Shown here: in pieces, positions 7,207 through 16,591 of the stretch
How positions within the stretch are numbered: position 1 is the stretch's first letter
Layout of the letters: every line of letters begins with the position of its first letter
NCBI GenBank assembly: GCA_964606385.1
Contig: CAZSFZ010000008.1
Span: forward strand, 1 to 64,000
DNA length: 64,000 nucleotides
From: Aquincolibacterium sp964606385
Lineage (GTDB): Bacteria > Omnitrophota > Omnitrophia > Omnitrophales > Aquincolibacteriaceae
Direction of reading: 5' to 3'
The notes under the pieces: generated by a model
The model's database searches: none
What the model was told of the DNA's origin: nothing
Seen by the model: only the letters and a program-made list of their open reading frames with translations
Program-made: the position numbers and the translations under genes

Positions 7207-8566
7207 TGGCGATCTCTCCGATGTCCCCCGCTCCCATGAAGATCATCACGCCGTCTTTCATCGGATGATCGGCAAGATAAGGAAGGATCTGCTCTTTCCG
7301 CACGACGGACACATGTTTGTGCCCGGTCTTCAGGACCTCCTGATAGACCATCCCGACATCGATCCCGTCGGGGTTGGCTTCCCCGGCGCTGTAAATATCC
7401 GTCAGCACGACCTCTTCGGCATCGTCAAAAGCGTGGGCGAATTCCCGGTAAAGGTTCTTGGTGCGGCTGTAGCGGTGCGGCTGAAAGATCACCCGTACGT
7501 ATTTTCCGGCTTCATGGAGCGCGCGCAGTACGGCTTTGACTTCGGTCGGATGATGCGCGTAATCGTCCAGCACCAGGAATTGCGGGGTCTGGCCCTTGAG
7601 TTCCATGCGGCGCTTGGTGCCTTTGAACGTGGCGAGCGCATCGCGGACAAGATCCAGGTCAAACCCGAGATGCAAAAGGACCGAGAGCGTCGCGAGGGCA
7701 TTGGCGATATTGTGACGCCCCGGCACGGAAAGTTTCATGTGCGCGCCATAAAGCCCCGACTCATACAGATCGAACTCGGACCCAAAGGCGTGCAGGGTGA
7801 TATTCTGGGCCGAATATACACATTCTTCCGAGAACCCGAAATTGACGTACGGGCGCCCGCTCTCGCGCACGAGCATGTTGAGCGTCGGGTCGTCGCCGAA
7901 ATAAGACACCAGGCCCGGGTCCTGCACCTGCTCAAGAAAACGCCGGAAGGACGCAGTCAGATTTTCCCAGGAGCCGTAGTGGTCGAGATGTTCCGGCTCG
8001 AGGTTCGTAATGATCGAATAATGCGGCGCGTAAAATTCGTGCGAGCTGTCGCTTTCATCCACTTCGCTCACCCAGTAATTACGCCCGCCCGCCACGACAT
8101 TGGTATCGTAATTGAGCATCTCGCTCCCGACAAAGCAGGTGGGATTCGCGCCGATCTGCGAGAGCACATGCGAGACCATCGCCGAGGTCGTGGTCTTCCC
8201 GTGAGTCCCCAGGATCCCGATCGAGGTTTCCGCGTGATTTAAAAGCGAGGCGAGCACTTCGGCGCGGTGATGGACCTTGCGGCCGAGATTGCGGGCTTCT
8301 TTGAGCTCAAGATGGTCTTTGCTGATCGCGCTGGAGTAAATGATGAGGTCCGCGTCCTCGAACCCGACGGTCTTCTGGCCGATATGGACGGGAATGCCGG
8401 AACGGCGGAGGCTTTGCGTGACATGCGTTTCTTTGTAGTCCGAGCCGGAGACCTCGAGCCCGAGGTGCTTCAGGATCCTGGCGAGCCCGCTCATGCCGGA
8501 TCCGCCGATCCCGATCAGGTAGGCGGCGCGGCTATTCCGGATCAAATCATCATGTACGATCTTCAT
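7166..8566 (-). CDS. murC: UDP-N-acetylmuramate--L-alanine ligase
   Basis: A 466-residue Mur ligase adding L-Ala to UDP-MurNAc in the cytoplasm. The N-terminal Rossmann domain has IGIGGSGMSGLARIL; the ATP loop is GILGTHGKTTTSAM (about 110-123); the central domain has SEVDESDSS and NLEPEHLDHYG; the C-terminal domain has LDDYAHHPTEV and FQPHRYSRT, typical of MurC rather than MurD/E/F. Overlaps murG by 17 bases and murB by 41, implying translational coupling. Confidence 0.97.
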   Translation of the reverse strand: MKIVHDDLIRNSRAAYLIGIGGSGMSGLARILKHLGLEVSGSDYKETHVTQSLRRSGIPVHIGQKTVGFEDADLIIYSSAISKDHLELKEARNLGRKVHHRAEVLASLLNHAETSIGILGTHGKTTTSAMVSHVLSQIGANPTCFVGSEMLNYDTNVVAGGRNYWVSEVDESDSSHEFYAPHYSIITNLEPEHLDHYGSWENLTASFRRFLEQVQDPGLVSYFGDDPTLNMLVRESGRPYVNFGFSEECVYSAQNITLHAFGSEFDLYESGLYGAHMKLSVPGRHNIANALATLSVLLHLGFDLDLVRDALATFKGTKRRMELKGQTPQFLVLDDYAHHPTEVKAVLRALHEAGKYVRVIFQPHRYSRTKNLYREFAHAFDDAEEVVLTDIYSAGEANPDGIDVGMVYQEVLKTGHKHVSVVRKEQILPYLADHPMKDGVMIFMGAGDIGEIASEFVHHLDPCASA

Positions 8567-9698
8567 GGGCCTCGATCATCCTTCGGGCTATTTCGATCAA
8601 TGCGTCGGTCGCCCGGGGCTTCGCGAGTTTTTTCATCGCGTTCGCCATGCCCGCCAGGGACCCCGGATCCTCAACGGCTTTCTTCAGTTCCGCGGCAAGC
8701 CAATCTTTGACCCCGGCATCCTCGTCGTGAAGTGCGAGCCCGCCCTTCTCGGCGAAGGCCTGAGCGTTATATTTCTGATGCCCGCCCGCGTGCGGGTACG
8801 GGACCACAAGCGCCGGGATCCCGAATAACGCCAATTCAAAAAGCGTGTTCGCGCCGGCCCGCGTCACGGCCAGATCCACCCTCTGAAAAAGTTCGTCCAT
8901 CGCACTGTAGAACGGGTGGACTTCGCTTGCCATGGCTAGCCGCGAGTAACGTTCCGCGACTTTTTCCGCGTCACGCTTTCCTGTGATATGTATAACGGCT
9001 ATTTTCGATCTTTCTTCATCCGATAAAGATGCGAAAGCGTCCGTCGCGGCCGCGTTCAGGCCCTGCGCGCCCTGCGATCCGCCGACCACCAGCACCGTAA
9101 AAAGACGCGGCGTCGACACCTCGCCGGACTTGGCAGCCGCCTCCAGGATGAACGACCGGAGCGGCAGCCCGACCGTATGAAGCCTTTTCGGTTTTTTGAG
9201 GAACCGGGTCCCTTCAAAACTTTCGGCGACCGCGTCCACGTGCGGCACGAGCCAATGGGTCGCCTTCCCCGGGATCTTGTTCTGTTCGTGAATGAGGGTC
9301 GGGATCCTGAGCCAACGTGCCACCCTCATTCCGGGATACGACACGAAACTCCCGAACCCGACGCAAAGATCCGGCTGGGTCTTTTTCAAAAAAAAGAACG
9401 CCTGCAGAAGAAGGTAAGGCAGAAGAACGAACGGTTTCAGGGTCTTGAGCGACAGCCCGGACGGAAAACCGAATTCGGGAAGATAGGTGACTGAGCGGAA
9501 GATCCCCTGCGGCATTTTGTCGACCATGAGCTTGGCCCGGTGACAGGTCACAAGATCGATCACCGAACCCGGGAAACGCTTGCGAAACCCCTCGCTGAAG
9601 GATTGGGCCGGAAAGATGTGCCCCCCCGTCGGGCCGGCGAAAACCGCGAGCCTCACCGGAGCACGGACGGACGGTTCAGTCTCCGGGGCGGTGGCCAT
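8550..9698 (-). CDS. murG: Lipid II synthase MurG (GT28 glycosyltransferase)
   Basis: A 382-residue membrane-associated GT-B enzyme that transfers GlcNAc from UDP-GlcNAc to lipid I on the inner face of the membrane. Features: the glycine-rich loop FAGPTGGHIFPA near residue 20, LIHEQNKIPGKA, LVVGGSQGAQGLNAA, and the donor-site region VTRAGANTLFELALFGIPALVVPYPHAGGHQKYNA. The first 14 residues are a Pro/Glu-rich extension. It starts one base after ftsW and overlaps murC by 17. Confidence 0.96.
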   Translation of the reverse strand: MATAPETEPSVRAPVRLAVFAGPTGGHIFPAQSFSEGFRKRFPGSVIDLVTCHRAKLMVDKMPQGIFRSVTYLPEFGFPSGLSLKTLKPFVLLPYLLLQAFFFLKKTQPDLCVGFGSFVSYPGMRVARWLRIPTLIHEQNKIPGKATHWLVPHVDAVAESFEGTRFLKKPKRLHTVGLPLRSFILEAAAKSGEVSTPRLFTVLVVGGSQGAQGLNAAATDAFASLSDEERSKIAVIHITGKRDAEKVAERYSRLAMASEVHPFYSAMDELFQRVDLAVTRAGANTLFELALFGIPALVVPYPHAGGHQKYNAQAFAEKGGLALHDEDAGVKDWLAAELKKAVEDPGSLAGMANAMKKLAKPRATDALIEIARRMIEAHEDRT

Positions 9699-9699
9699 G

Positions 9700-10797
9700 T
9701 CAGGTCCCGCGGCGCTTGCGGCGATCGATCGCGATCAGGACACCGACCGCGATCAGATTGACCACGACCGAACTTCCGCCGTAGCTGATGAAAGGAAGCG
9801 GCAGTCCCTTGGTCGGCACAAGGCCGGTCGCGACCATCATGTGGGTCACGGTCTGGAGAATAATAAGGAGCGTGATCGAGGTGATCGCGAGCTTTTCGAA
9901 CGGCTGTTCGGTCCTCCGCGCCATCCGGATGCAGCAGACGAAAAAGAGGATGAACAAGGCGATCACGAACATCACGCCGATCAGACCGAGCTCTTCCGCG
10001 ATCACGGCCAGGATGAAATCGTTATGGCTCGACGGAAGATAAAAAAGCTTCTGCGTGCTTTGCCCGAGCCCGACGCCGTGGATCCCTCCGTTCGCGAAGG
10101 CTAGGAACGACTGGATGATCTGGAACCCCGACCCCTGAGGGTCTTCCCACGGGTTCAGGTAGGCCTCCAGGCGGCTCAGGCGGTACGGCACGCGGATGAT
10201 CAGGAAATAAAAAGCCGGCACAAGGACCGCGAGGGCCCCGAACACATACCGGAGCTGCAGCCCCGAGACGAAGAAAATGATCGAAGTCATCATCACAATA
10301 AAGGCCACGGAACCAAGGTCCGGCTCCAATAAGGTCAGGATGCACACCAGGCCGATCAGAACGAGCGGCGGAAAAAACACGCGGACATCCCCTTTCTGCA
10401 CGATCGCGATCTTGCGCGCGATGTAATCGGCGAGATAAATACAACAGGCGAGCTTCGCGAATTCAACGGGCTGGAACTGAAAGGCGCCCAGGTGGATCCA
10501 CCGCCGCGCGCCGCCGGCGGAGTGCCCGATCACGGGAAGGTAGACGGCGATGAGGAGCATGATCGAGAGCAGCATGAACGCCCGGGCGTTCTGCTTGTAG
10601 AAATCGACCGGCAGCGTCGCCGCGATAAAAAATCCGATCGTGCCCAGGAGCGTGTAGAGCCCCTGGCGGATCAGGAAATAGAGTTCATTGCCGTGGCGGT
10701 CATAGGCCATCACCCCGCTCGCGCTGTAGATCATGACGATCCCGATGCCGACCAGAAAATAAGTAATAATAAAAAGCAGCCGCGCTTCTTTGGACAT
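9700..10797 (-). CDS. ftsW: Peptidoglycan polymerase FtsW (SEDS family)
   Basis: A 365-residue polytopic protein with about ten membrane spans. The SEDS signatures are present: RWIHLGAFQFQPVEFAKLA, LLEPDLGS, the long extracellular loop PYRLSRLEAYLNPWEDPQGSGFQIIQS, and the C-terminal KGLPLPFISYGGSSVVVN. FtsW polymerises lipid II at the septum with its class B PBP partner. The partner FtsI is not in this cluster. Location between murD and murG supports FtsW rather than RodA. Spacing to its neighbours is 1-2 bases. Confidence 0.96.
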   Translation of the reverse strand: MSKEARLLFIITYFLVGIGIVMIYSASGVMAYDRHGNELYFLIRQGLYTLLGTIGFFIAATLPVDFYKQNARAFMLLSIMLLIAVYLPVIGHSAGGARRWIHLGAFQFQPVEFAKLACCIYLADYIARKIAIVQKGDVRVFFPPLVLIGLVCILTLLEPDLGSVAFIVMMTSIIFFVSGLQLRYVFGALAVLVPAFYFLIIRVPYRLSRLEAYLNPWEDPQGSGFQIIQSFLAFANGGIHGVGLGQSTQKLFYLPSSHNDFILAVIAEELGLIGVMFVIALFILFFVCCIRMARRTEQPFEKLAITSITLLIILQTVTHMMVATGLVPTKGLPLPFISYGGSSVVVNLIAVGVLIAIDRRKRRGT

Positions 10798-10799
10798 GG

Positions 10800-12080
10800 T
10801 TAGTTCCCCACCGTAACGGACCGCAATCGCTTCCGGATCAGTTCCTTGAACATTTTGCCGCGTTCCTGATAATTCTTGAACATATCAAAACTCGCGCAAG
10901 CCGGCGACAAGAGCACCGTATCGCCATTCCGGGCCTGCTCCAGGCTCAGGCGGCACGCGTCTTCCAGCGTCGGCGCGTCGACCAGAGGGACCGTCCCCTC
11001 CCAAGCTTCCTTGAGGATTGGCCTCGCGACCCCGATCAGAATAGCGCAACGGACTTTGCGGCGGATCAGCTCCCGAAGCGTTCTGAAATCCTCGACGCCG
11101 GTCTTGTATTTTCCGCCGCAGATCAAAACGACCATCCCATCACGATACTTTTCCAGGGCCCAGGCAAGGGACGCCGTCGTGGTCGCCTTGGAATCGTTCA
11201 CAAAACTCACGCCGTCCTGTTCCGCGAATTTTTCGAGCCGGTGTTCAAGGCCCCGGAAACTTTCGAGCGCTTTGCGGACGCTTGACCCCGGACACCCCAG
11301 CGCCTCCGCGGTACAGAGAAGCGCCGCTTCGTTCGGATCCAAACCGGAACGCTCATCATAATAAACGCGTCGCGCCCGGCATCGGAAATCCGGAAAAAGC
11401 TCCGTCTCATCCGCTTTCCGGCAGATCATCACGTCTTTTTCCGTCATCGCCCGGAAGAGATTGAGTTTCGCGGCCGCGTATTCCTTCATGTCCGCGTGCC
11501 AGTCCATATGGTTCGGAAAAACATTAAGAAGCACCCCGATCGAAGGGGCAAAACTCCCGCAATGCATCAGCTGGAAGGAGCTGACTTCAAGCACCACGAC
11601 CGTTTCAGGCGTGATCTTCGGGATCTCCCCGATCCAAGGATTCCCGATATTCCCGCAGAGCACCGCTTCGCGCCCGCTCATTTCGACGATCCGGGCGATC
11701 AAGGTCGCCGTCGTTGTCTTGCCGCAGGACCCCGTCACCGCGACGACCGTTTTGGCCGGAGAGAACCAGCTCGCGACCTCGATCTCGCTAGAAACAGGCT
11801 TTTTTGCCGCCGTGAGCACCTGGTAGATCTTGGCGCCCGGCGGGATCCCGGGAGAGATCAGGACCCAGTCCGCGGCAAGGATCGTGTCGAATGAATGCCG
11901 GCCGCATTCCGCTCGGATCCCCCGCCGTGTAAGCTCCGCAACATTTTTCCGGATATCTGCAGAGTCCGAAAGATCGGAGGCAAAGACCTGGTAGCCTTTT
12001 TCGTGGAGGAAAAGAGCGCTCAGGAATCCCGTATCCCGCAGGCCCAACACCGCGACGCTGGATCCGGGCGCCATCTTCAT
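10800..12080 (-). CDS. murD: UDP-N-acetylmuramoylalanine--D-glutamate ligase
   Basis: A 426-residue Mur ligase adding D-Glu. The N-terminal domain has VAVLGLRDTGFLSALFL; the ATP loop is VAVTGSCGKTTTATLIARI near residue 115; NPWIGEI, VLEVSSFQL and NVFPNHMDWHADMKEYAAAK are MurD-like; the C-terminal domain has FVNDSKATTTASLAWAL and LLSPACASFDMFKNYQERG, the canonical MurD ending. ATG 12080 is used; an in-frame ATG two codons later is an alternative. One base separates it from mraY. Confidence 0.97.
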   Translation of the reverse strand: MKMAPGSSVAVLGLRDTGFLSALFLHEKGYQVFASDLSDSADIRKNVAELTRRGIRAECGRHSFDTILAADWVLISPGIPPGAKIYQVLTAAKKPVSSEIEVASWFSPAKTVVAVTGSCGKTTTATLIARIVEMSGREAVLCGNIGNPWIGEIPKITPETVVVLEVSSFQLMHCGSFAPSIGVLLNVFPNHMDWHADMKEYAAAKLNLFRAMTEKDVMICRKADETELFPDFRCRARRVYYDERSGLDPNEAALLCTAEALGCPGSSVRKALESFRGLEHRLEKFAEQDGVSFVNDSKATTTASLAWALEKYRDGMVVLICGGKYKTGVEDFRTLRELIRRKVRCAILIGVARPILKEAWEGTVPLVDAPTLEDACRLSLEQARNGDTVLLSPACASFDMFKNYQERGKMFKELIRKRLRSVTVGN

Positions 12081-12081
12081 G

Positions 12082-13167
12082 TTAGCGGACCTTCAGGGTG
12101 CTCAGCCCCACGATCGCGAGGATGAAGGCGATGATCCAGAGCCGAACCGTGATCTTGGATTCCGGCCAACCCTTGCGCTGCAGGTGATGGTGAAAAGGTG
12201 ACATGAGGAAGATCCTTTTTCCGCGGAGCTTGAAACTCGCGACCTGAAGAATCACGGAAAGGGCTTCCCAGACAAAGATCCCCCCGACGATCACAAGCAC
12301 GATCTCTTTTTTAGTAAGCACCGCGATCGCGCCGAGGGCCCCGCCCAGGGAAAGCGATCCCGTGTCTCCCATGAAAACTTCCGCCGGATAGGAATTGAAC
12401 CAGAGGAACCCCGCGCTCGCGCCGGCGAGGGCCGCGCAAAAAACCGTTACTTCCCCGGCTTCCGGAACATATGGGATGGCAAGATATCGCGCAAAATCGT
12501 AATGGCCCGTGACATAGATGATCAGGGCGAAAGTCGTCGTGGCGAACATGGTGCACCCGATCGCCAGGCCGTCGAGACCGTCCGTCAGGTTCAGGGCGTT
12601 CGACGTCCCCGTGAGGACCAGGATGACAAAAGGAATGAAAAAGATCCCAAGATAAATCGCGCCTTTTTTGAGGAGCGGCAAGTAAAGCCACTTGTCGAAC
12701 GTAGGATCACAGTAAAGATAAATGCCGATCGCGAGGCCCATGAGCAGCTGGCCCAGAAGTTTCGTGAGCGAGCTCAGGCCCTCCGAACTCTTGGAACGCA
12801 TCTTGAGCCAATCGTCGAGAAAGCCCACAAAACCGAACCAAAGCATCACGATCACCATCATCCACACGAACCGGTTCGTCAGGTTCCCCCAAAGAAGGGT
12901 CGCCGCGACCACGCTGGAAACGACCAGAACGCCGCCCATCATCGGGATGTCTTTTTTGTGTTTAAAGTGTTCGTGGATGGTCTCGGCATAGGCGCGCTCT
13001 TGATTCGTCACGGCGCGGAGCGCTTTGAGCCACGCGATACACTTCGGGCCAAGCCATAAGGAAAGAAGGAACGCCGTGATACTCGCGCCGGCGGAGCGGA
13101 ACGTGATGTAGCGGAAAAGATTGAAGACGATCGATTGATCCGAGAGCTGATGTAAAAAATAAAACAT
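12082..13167 (-). CDS. mraY: Phospho-MurNAc-pentapeptide transferase
   Basis: A 361-residue membrane enzyme with about ten spans that makes lipid I from UDP-MurNAc-pentapeptide and undecaprenyl phosphate. Signatures: HKKDIPMMGGVL near residue 70, GFLDDWLKM (Asp-Asp), ALNLTDGLDGLAIG, SYPAEVFMGDTGSLSLGGALG, and the cytosolic MSPFHHHLQRKGWPE motif near the C-terminus. Lies between murF and murD in the canonical order. Confidence 0.98.
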   Translation of the reverse strand: MFYFLHQLSDQSIVFNLFRYITFRSAGASITAFLLSLWLGPKCIAWLKALRAVTNQERAYAETIHEHFKHKKDIPMMGGVLVVSSVVAATLLWGNLTNRFVWMMVIVMLWFGFVGFLDDWLKMRSKSSEGLSSLTKLLGQLLMGLAIGIYLYCDPTFDKWLYLPLLKKGAIYLGIFFIPFVILVLTGTSNALNLTDGLDGLAIGCTMFATTTFALIIYVTGHYDFARYLAIPYVPEAGEVTVFCAALAGASAGFLWFNSYPAEVFMGDTGSLSLGGALGAIAVLTKKEIVLVIVGGIFVWEALSVILQVASFKLRGKRIFLMSPFHHHLQRKGWPESKITVRLWIIAFILAIVGLSTLKVR

Positions 13168-13188
13168 GTTCTGTCGGTGGCTCTGAAA

Positions 13189-14595
13189 TTATGTTTTTAA
13201 TGAAAACGAAAGATCACGGATGCCTTCGAGCACTTTTTCCACATGCATGCTCCGGGATCCCTTGAAAAGCACGGCATCCCCGGGGCGCAATACCTCTCTG
13301 AGAGCGACTAACGTTTCGATCCCGTCCTTGAAATGCCGGGCATCACAAGACGCGGCCTCGCGTTTCAGGGCCTCGATACTCCGGCGCGCCCGTTCCCCGT
13401 ACGCGAACGCCATCGCCACACCGGCCTGGGCTATTTTTTGTCCCAGTTCCGCGTGAAAACGATTCTCCTCAGGGCCCAACTCCAACATGTCCGCGAACAC
13501 GACGACCTTCTTGCCGGAGCATGGAAGGGTCCGGAACGCCGCCAAGGCATTCCCGAAGGAAACGGGATTCGCGTTGTAGCTGTCGTCGATCACGCGAACA
13601 CCGCTCGAAAGTATTGTCTCACGAAATCTTCCGGAAGCAAAGCCCACATCCGCCCATTTTTGCGGGATTTCCGTCCACGCCATGCCGAGATTCCGCGCCA
13701 TCGCGATCGCGAGCCCCGCGTTCAGCGCGAGGAAAGGCGCCTCGCCCGGAAAAGAGAATTCCCGTTCGCCGTTCAGGGTAAAAGAGACCTCCCCGGACCC
13801 GGACCGGACGTTTTCGATACGGAATGCCGCGTTCTCCGAATAGCCGACCGTGATCGCTTGACGTCCTTTTTGATCGAGCAACTCCAGAAGCCTGCGGTCG
13901 TCTCCAGGCACGACAAGCGGGTCGTCTTTTTTCAAGGCATCGGCGAGTTCGAGCTTGGTTTTATAAACATTTTCCAGAGAACCGAATCCTTCCAGGTGGG
14001 CCGCCCCGATCGGCGTGAGGATCCCGCCTGAAGGCCCGGCGATCCCGGCCAGGTAAGCGATCTCGCCGGGATGGTTCGCGCCCATTTCCATCACACAGAA
14101 CTGATGCGAAGGTTCCAAACGGGAAAGCATGATCGGAACCCCGAGGTGATTGTTCAGGTTCCCGGCTGTCGCGAGCGCTTTGTATTTTTGCCGCAGCAGG
14201 TAAAAGAGGAATTCTTTCGTCGTGGTCTTCCCCACGCTTCCCGTGACGCCGATGATCCGAGCCGGCAGGGTCTTGCGGTATCCGACGGCAAGTTCGGTCA
14301 TGGCGGCCTGCGGGTCTTCTACCGGGATCAGGTTGCGCACCGGCACCTTGACCGTTTGGAGCCGCGCGAGCACGGATTCTTTTTGCGTTCGGTCGATCAG
14401 GGCTCCGGAGGCTCCCTTTTCAAAAGCCGCGGCAAGGAAATCATGCCCGTCGCATTGCCCACCCTTGAACGCGACAAAAAGATCTCCCGGGTTGAGCGTG
14501 CGGGTATCGATCGAAAGACTGCGGATGGTCAGACGGGGATCTTGAAATTCGGGGGGAACGCGGAGCAGCCGGCTCGCATCAAGATAGGAAAACAC
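13189..14595 (-). CDS. murF: UDP-MurNAc-tripeptide--D-Ala-D-Ala ligase
   Basis: A 468-residue Mur ligase adding D-Ala-D-Ala, the product of the ddl gene in the same cluster. N-terminal domain SLSIDTRTLNPGDLFVAFKG; ATP loop IIGVTGSVGKTTTKEFL near residue 115; VMEMGANHPGEIAYLAGIA; C-terminal VIDDSYNANPVSF and LFKGSRSMHVEKVL. The start is GTG at 14595, inside the end of murE (17-base overlap), with only a weak ribosome site, so coupling to murE is likely. Confidence 0.97.
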   Translation of the reverse strand: MFSYLDASRLLRVPPEFQDPRLTIRSLSIDTRTLNPGDLFVAFKGGQCDGHDFLAAAFEKGASGALIDRTQKESVLARLQTVKVPVRNLIPVEDPQAAMTELAVGYRKTLPARIIGVTGSVGKTTTKEFLFYLLRQKYKALATAGNLNNHLGVPIMLSRLEPSHQFCVMEMGANHPGEIAYLAGIAGPSGGILTPIGAAHLEGFGSLENVYKTKLELADALKKDDPLVVPGDDRRLLELLDQKGRQAITVGYSENAAFRIENVRSGSGEVSFTLNGEREFSFPGEAPFLALNAGLAIAMARNLGMAWTEIPQKWADVGFASGRFRETILSSGVRVIDDSYNANPVSFGNALAAFRTLPCSGKKVVVFADMLELGPEENRFHAELGQKIAQAGVAMAFAYGERARRSIEALKREAASCDARHFKDGIETLVALREVLRPGDAVLFKGSRSMHVEKVLEGIRDLSFSLKT

Positions 14596-16069
14596 GGCTT
14601 CGTCTTTTTAAGGCGGATTCGACGACCTCACGGTCGCTGAAGGGGATCTTTCCGTCCCCCAGGATCTGGTAATCTTCGTGGCCTTTTCCGAGGACAAAGA
14701 CCACATCGCCCGCTTTGGCGAGCGAAACGGCTTTCTCGATGGCTTCCTGCCGGTCCGGGATCTCATAAATGCAGCCCGACGCCGGAACGGGATGAGGAAG
14801 TCCGGCCCGCATGTCGCGAAAAATGTCCTCGGGCTCCTCCGAACGGGGATTGTCGGAGGTCATGATGACCACATCGGAATAACGGCAGGCCGCCTGCGTC
14901 ATGAGCGGCCGCTTGCCGCGGTCGCGGTCTCCCCCGCACCCGAACACGGTGATGATCCGCTTCGGCTGCATCTGCTTGGCGTCACGCAGTACCTGTTCAA
15001 AAGCGTCCGGCGTGTGAGCGTAATCGACGAACACCGTGTAATCTGTTCCGGTCCCGATCCGTTCCATGCGTCCGGGGATCGCGGGGATCTCTTCCAGAGC
15101 GCCGCGAAAATCATTCAGGTCATACCCGAGGAGGTCGATCGAGCTCAGTACCGCAAGGGCGTTTGAGATGTTATAACGCATGGGCAACCGGATCTGGAAA
15201 GGCAGTTCCTGTCCCCGGAAGCACATGACGAAACGGCTCCCCTGGAAACTCATCTGAAGGTCCTTCACGTAATAATCCGCCTCGCCGAGAACGCTGAAGG
15301 TCTTGGCTTTCGGCAATTCCTCGATCAGCCGCCGTCCGTAGGGACAATCCTTGTTGAAAAGCATTTTGTGGGGCGCTGGAAAACCCGTGAAGAAACCGCG
15401 TTTGGTCTGGAAATATTCTTCCATGCTGTGGTGAAAATCCAGATGATCCTGCGTGAGCTGCGTAAAGATCCCCAGCTCGAATTCCAGGCCATGAACGCGT
15501 TTCTGGCTGATCGCGTGGGAGGACACTTCCATCACGCAGGCCTGCACGCCCTCTTCCTGCATCTGGTGAAGCATCGGGATCAGGACCTCCGAACCCGGTG
15601 TCGTGTTGACCGAAGCCGCTTTTCCGGACGGCAACTCATACCAGAGCGTCCCGAGAGACGCGGTCGGAAATTTTTCGCGCAGAAGCCTTTGCAGAAGATA
15701 GGTCGTGGTGGTCTTCCCGTTCGTGCCGGTCACGCCGATCAATTTGAGTTTGTGATCGGGGCCATCATAGAACCGGTTCAGGATCACGGCGAGCGCCGCC
15801 TTGGCGTCACGGACCTGAACGCCGGTCACGTGCGGCGGGATCGTGATCTCGGGTTCCTTTTCAAAGACCACGACCGCGGCCTTCGCGTAGATCGCCTGCC
15901 CGAGGAAATCATGACCGTCCATGCGCGTGCCGGGGCAAGCGACAAAAATATCCCCGGATTCGACGGCGCGGGAATCGGAAGTGACTTTATTGAAGATGCG
16001 CTTGGGGTCCCAGTGATACTTCTCGAGGATCGGCAGGCCTTTAAACAGATCATCAAGACGTTTTTTCAT
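14579..16069 (-). CDS. murE: UDP-MurNAc-L-Ala-D-Glu--meso-diaminopimelate ligase
   Basis: A 496-residue Mur ligase adding the third stem residue. N-terminal VTSDSRAVESGDIFVACPG, ATP loop IGVTGTNGKTTTTYLL at about 111-126, VMEVSSHAISQKRV, DYAHTPDAFEQVL, and SDNPRSEEP near residue 405. The DNPR signature is associated with meso-diaminopimelate rather than L-lysine specificity, pointing to Gram-negative-type peptidoglycan. It is the first mur gene of the cluster; upstream is an unknown membrane protein instead of ftsI. Confidence 0.97.
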   Translation of the reverse strand: MKKRLDDLFKGLPILEKYHWDPKRIFNKVTSDSRAVESGDIFVACPGTRMDGHDFLGQAIYAKAAVVVFEKEPEITIPPHVTGVQVRDAKAALAVILNRFYDGPDHKLKLIGVTGTNGKTTTTYLLQRLLREKFPTASLGTLWYELPSGKAASVNTTPGSEVLIPMLHQMQEEGVQACVMEVSSHAISQKRVHGLEFELGIFTQLTQDHLDFHHSMEEYFQTKRGFFTGFPAPHKMLFNKDCPYGRRLIEELPKAKTFSVLGEADYYVKDLQMSFQGSRFVMCFRGQELPFQIRLPMRYNISNALAVLSSIDLLGYDLNDFRGALEEIPAIPGRMERIGTGTDYTVFVDYAHTPDAFEQVLRDAKQMQPKRIITVFGCGGDRDRGKRPLMTQAACRYSDVVIMTSDNPRSEEPEDIFRDMRAGLPHPVPASGCIYEIPDRQEAIEKAVSLAKAGDVVFVLGKGHEDYQILGDGKIPFSDREVVESALKRRSRVFLS

Positions 16070-16084
16070 AAAGCTCGGAAGACC

Positions 16085-16591
16085 TCAGGCTTTTTGGGTT
16101 ATTTTTTTATCGGCATTCTTTAGGGAAAATTGAAAACTTTGGGAAAGCACTTCCACTTCGTTAATGCCGGCAAGACCCCGCCGCCCCAGGACAATGTCGG
16201 CGAGCAGCGAATCCACCGTCGCGTCTTCGATCCCCTCCTGGAGCGCCCAGCTGCCGAGAAATTTGATCTTGCTCGCCTTGCTCGTCAGGATGATCCGGAT
16301 CCCGCGCTGGGACACAAGCGACAAGGGATCGAATGTGACCTTGAAATTCCCGTCCACCAGCTGCACCCGGTCTTCCCAGGAGAAGGTCCCGTGCTTCACC
16401 TCAAAAGACGGAACGAATACCGACGGGATGTACTGCCCTCCCATGCGGATCTTGAGACGCGACTGGAGTTCCTGATAGACCCAAAAATTCAGGCCCAGCG
16501 ATAAAGCGCCTGACAAGAGAAAAACCGCCGCCACAAGCGCGAGGCTTCTGAGCACTTTAGCCCATGATTTTTTTTTACCGGACCGGGCCAT
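16085..16591 (-). CDS. Membrane-anchored protein of unknown function (short AsmA-like?)
   Basis: A 168-residue protein with a basic start, one N-terminal membrane span (about 14-36) and an extracytoplasmic domain. The pattern of a signal anchor followed by VPSFEVKHGTFSWEDRVQLVDGNFKVTFDPLSL is reminiscent of the N-terminal part of AsmA/TamB-like proteins, but it is short and I cannot assign a family. It overlaps the end of the OmpA-like gene by 17 bases and ends 15 bases before murE, so it is probably co-expressed with cell-wall synthesis. A role in the envelope is inference from position only. Confidence 0.7.
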   Translation of the reverse strand: MARSGKKKSWAKVLRSLALVAAVFLLSGALSLGLNFWVYQELQSRLKIRMGGQYIPSVFVPSFEVKHGTFSWEDRVQLVDGNFKVTFDPLSLVSQRGIRIILTSKASKIKFLGSWALQEGIEDATVDSLLADIVLGRRGLAGINEVEVLSQSFQFSLKNADKKITQKA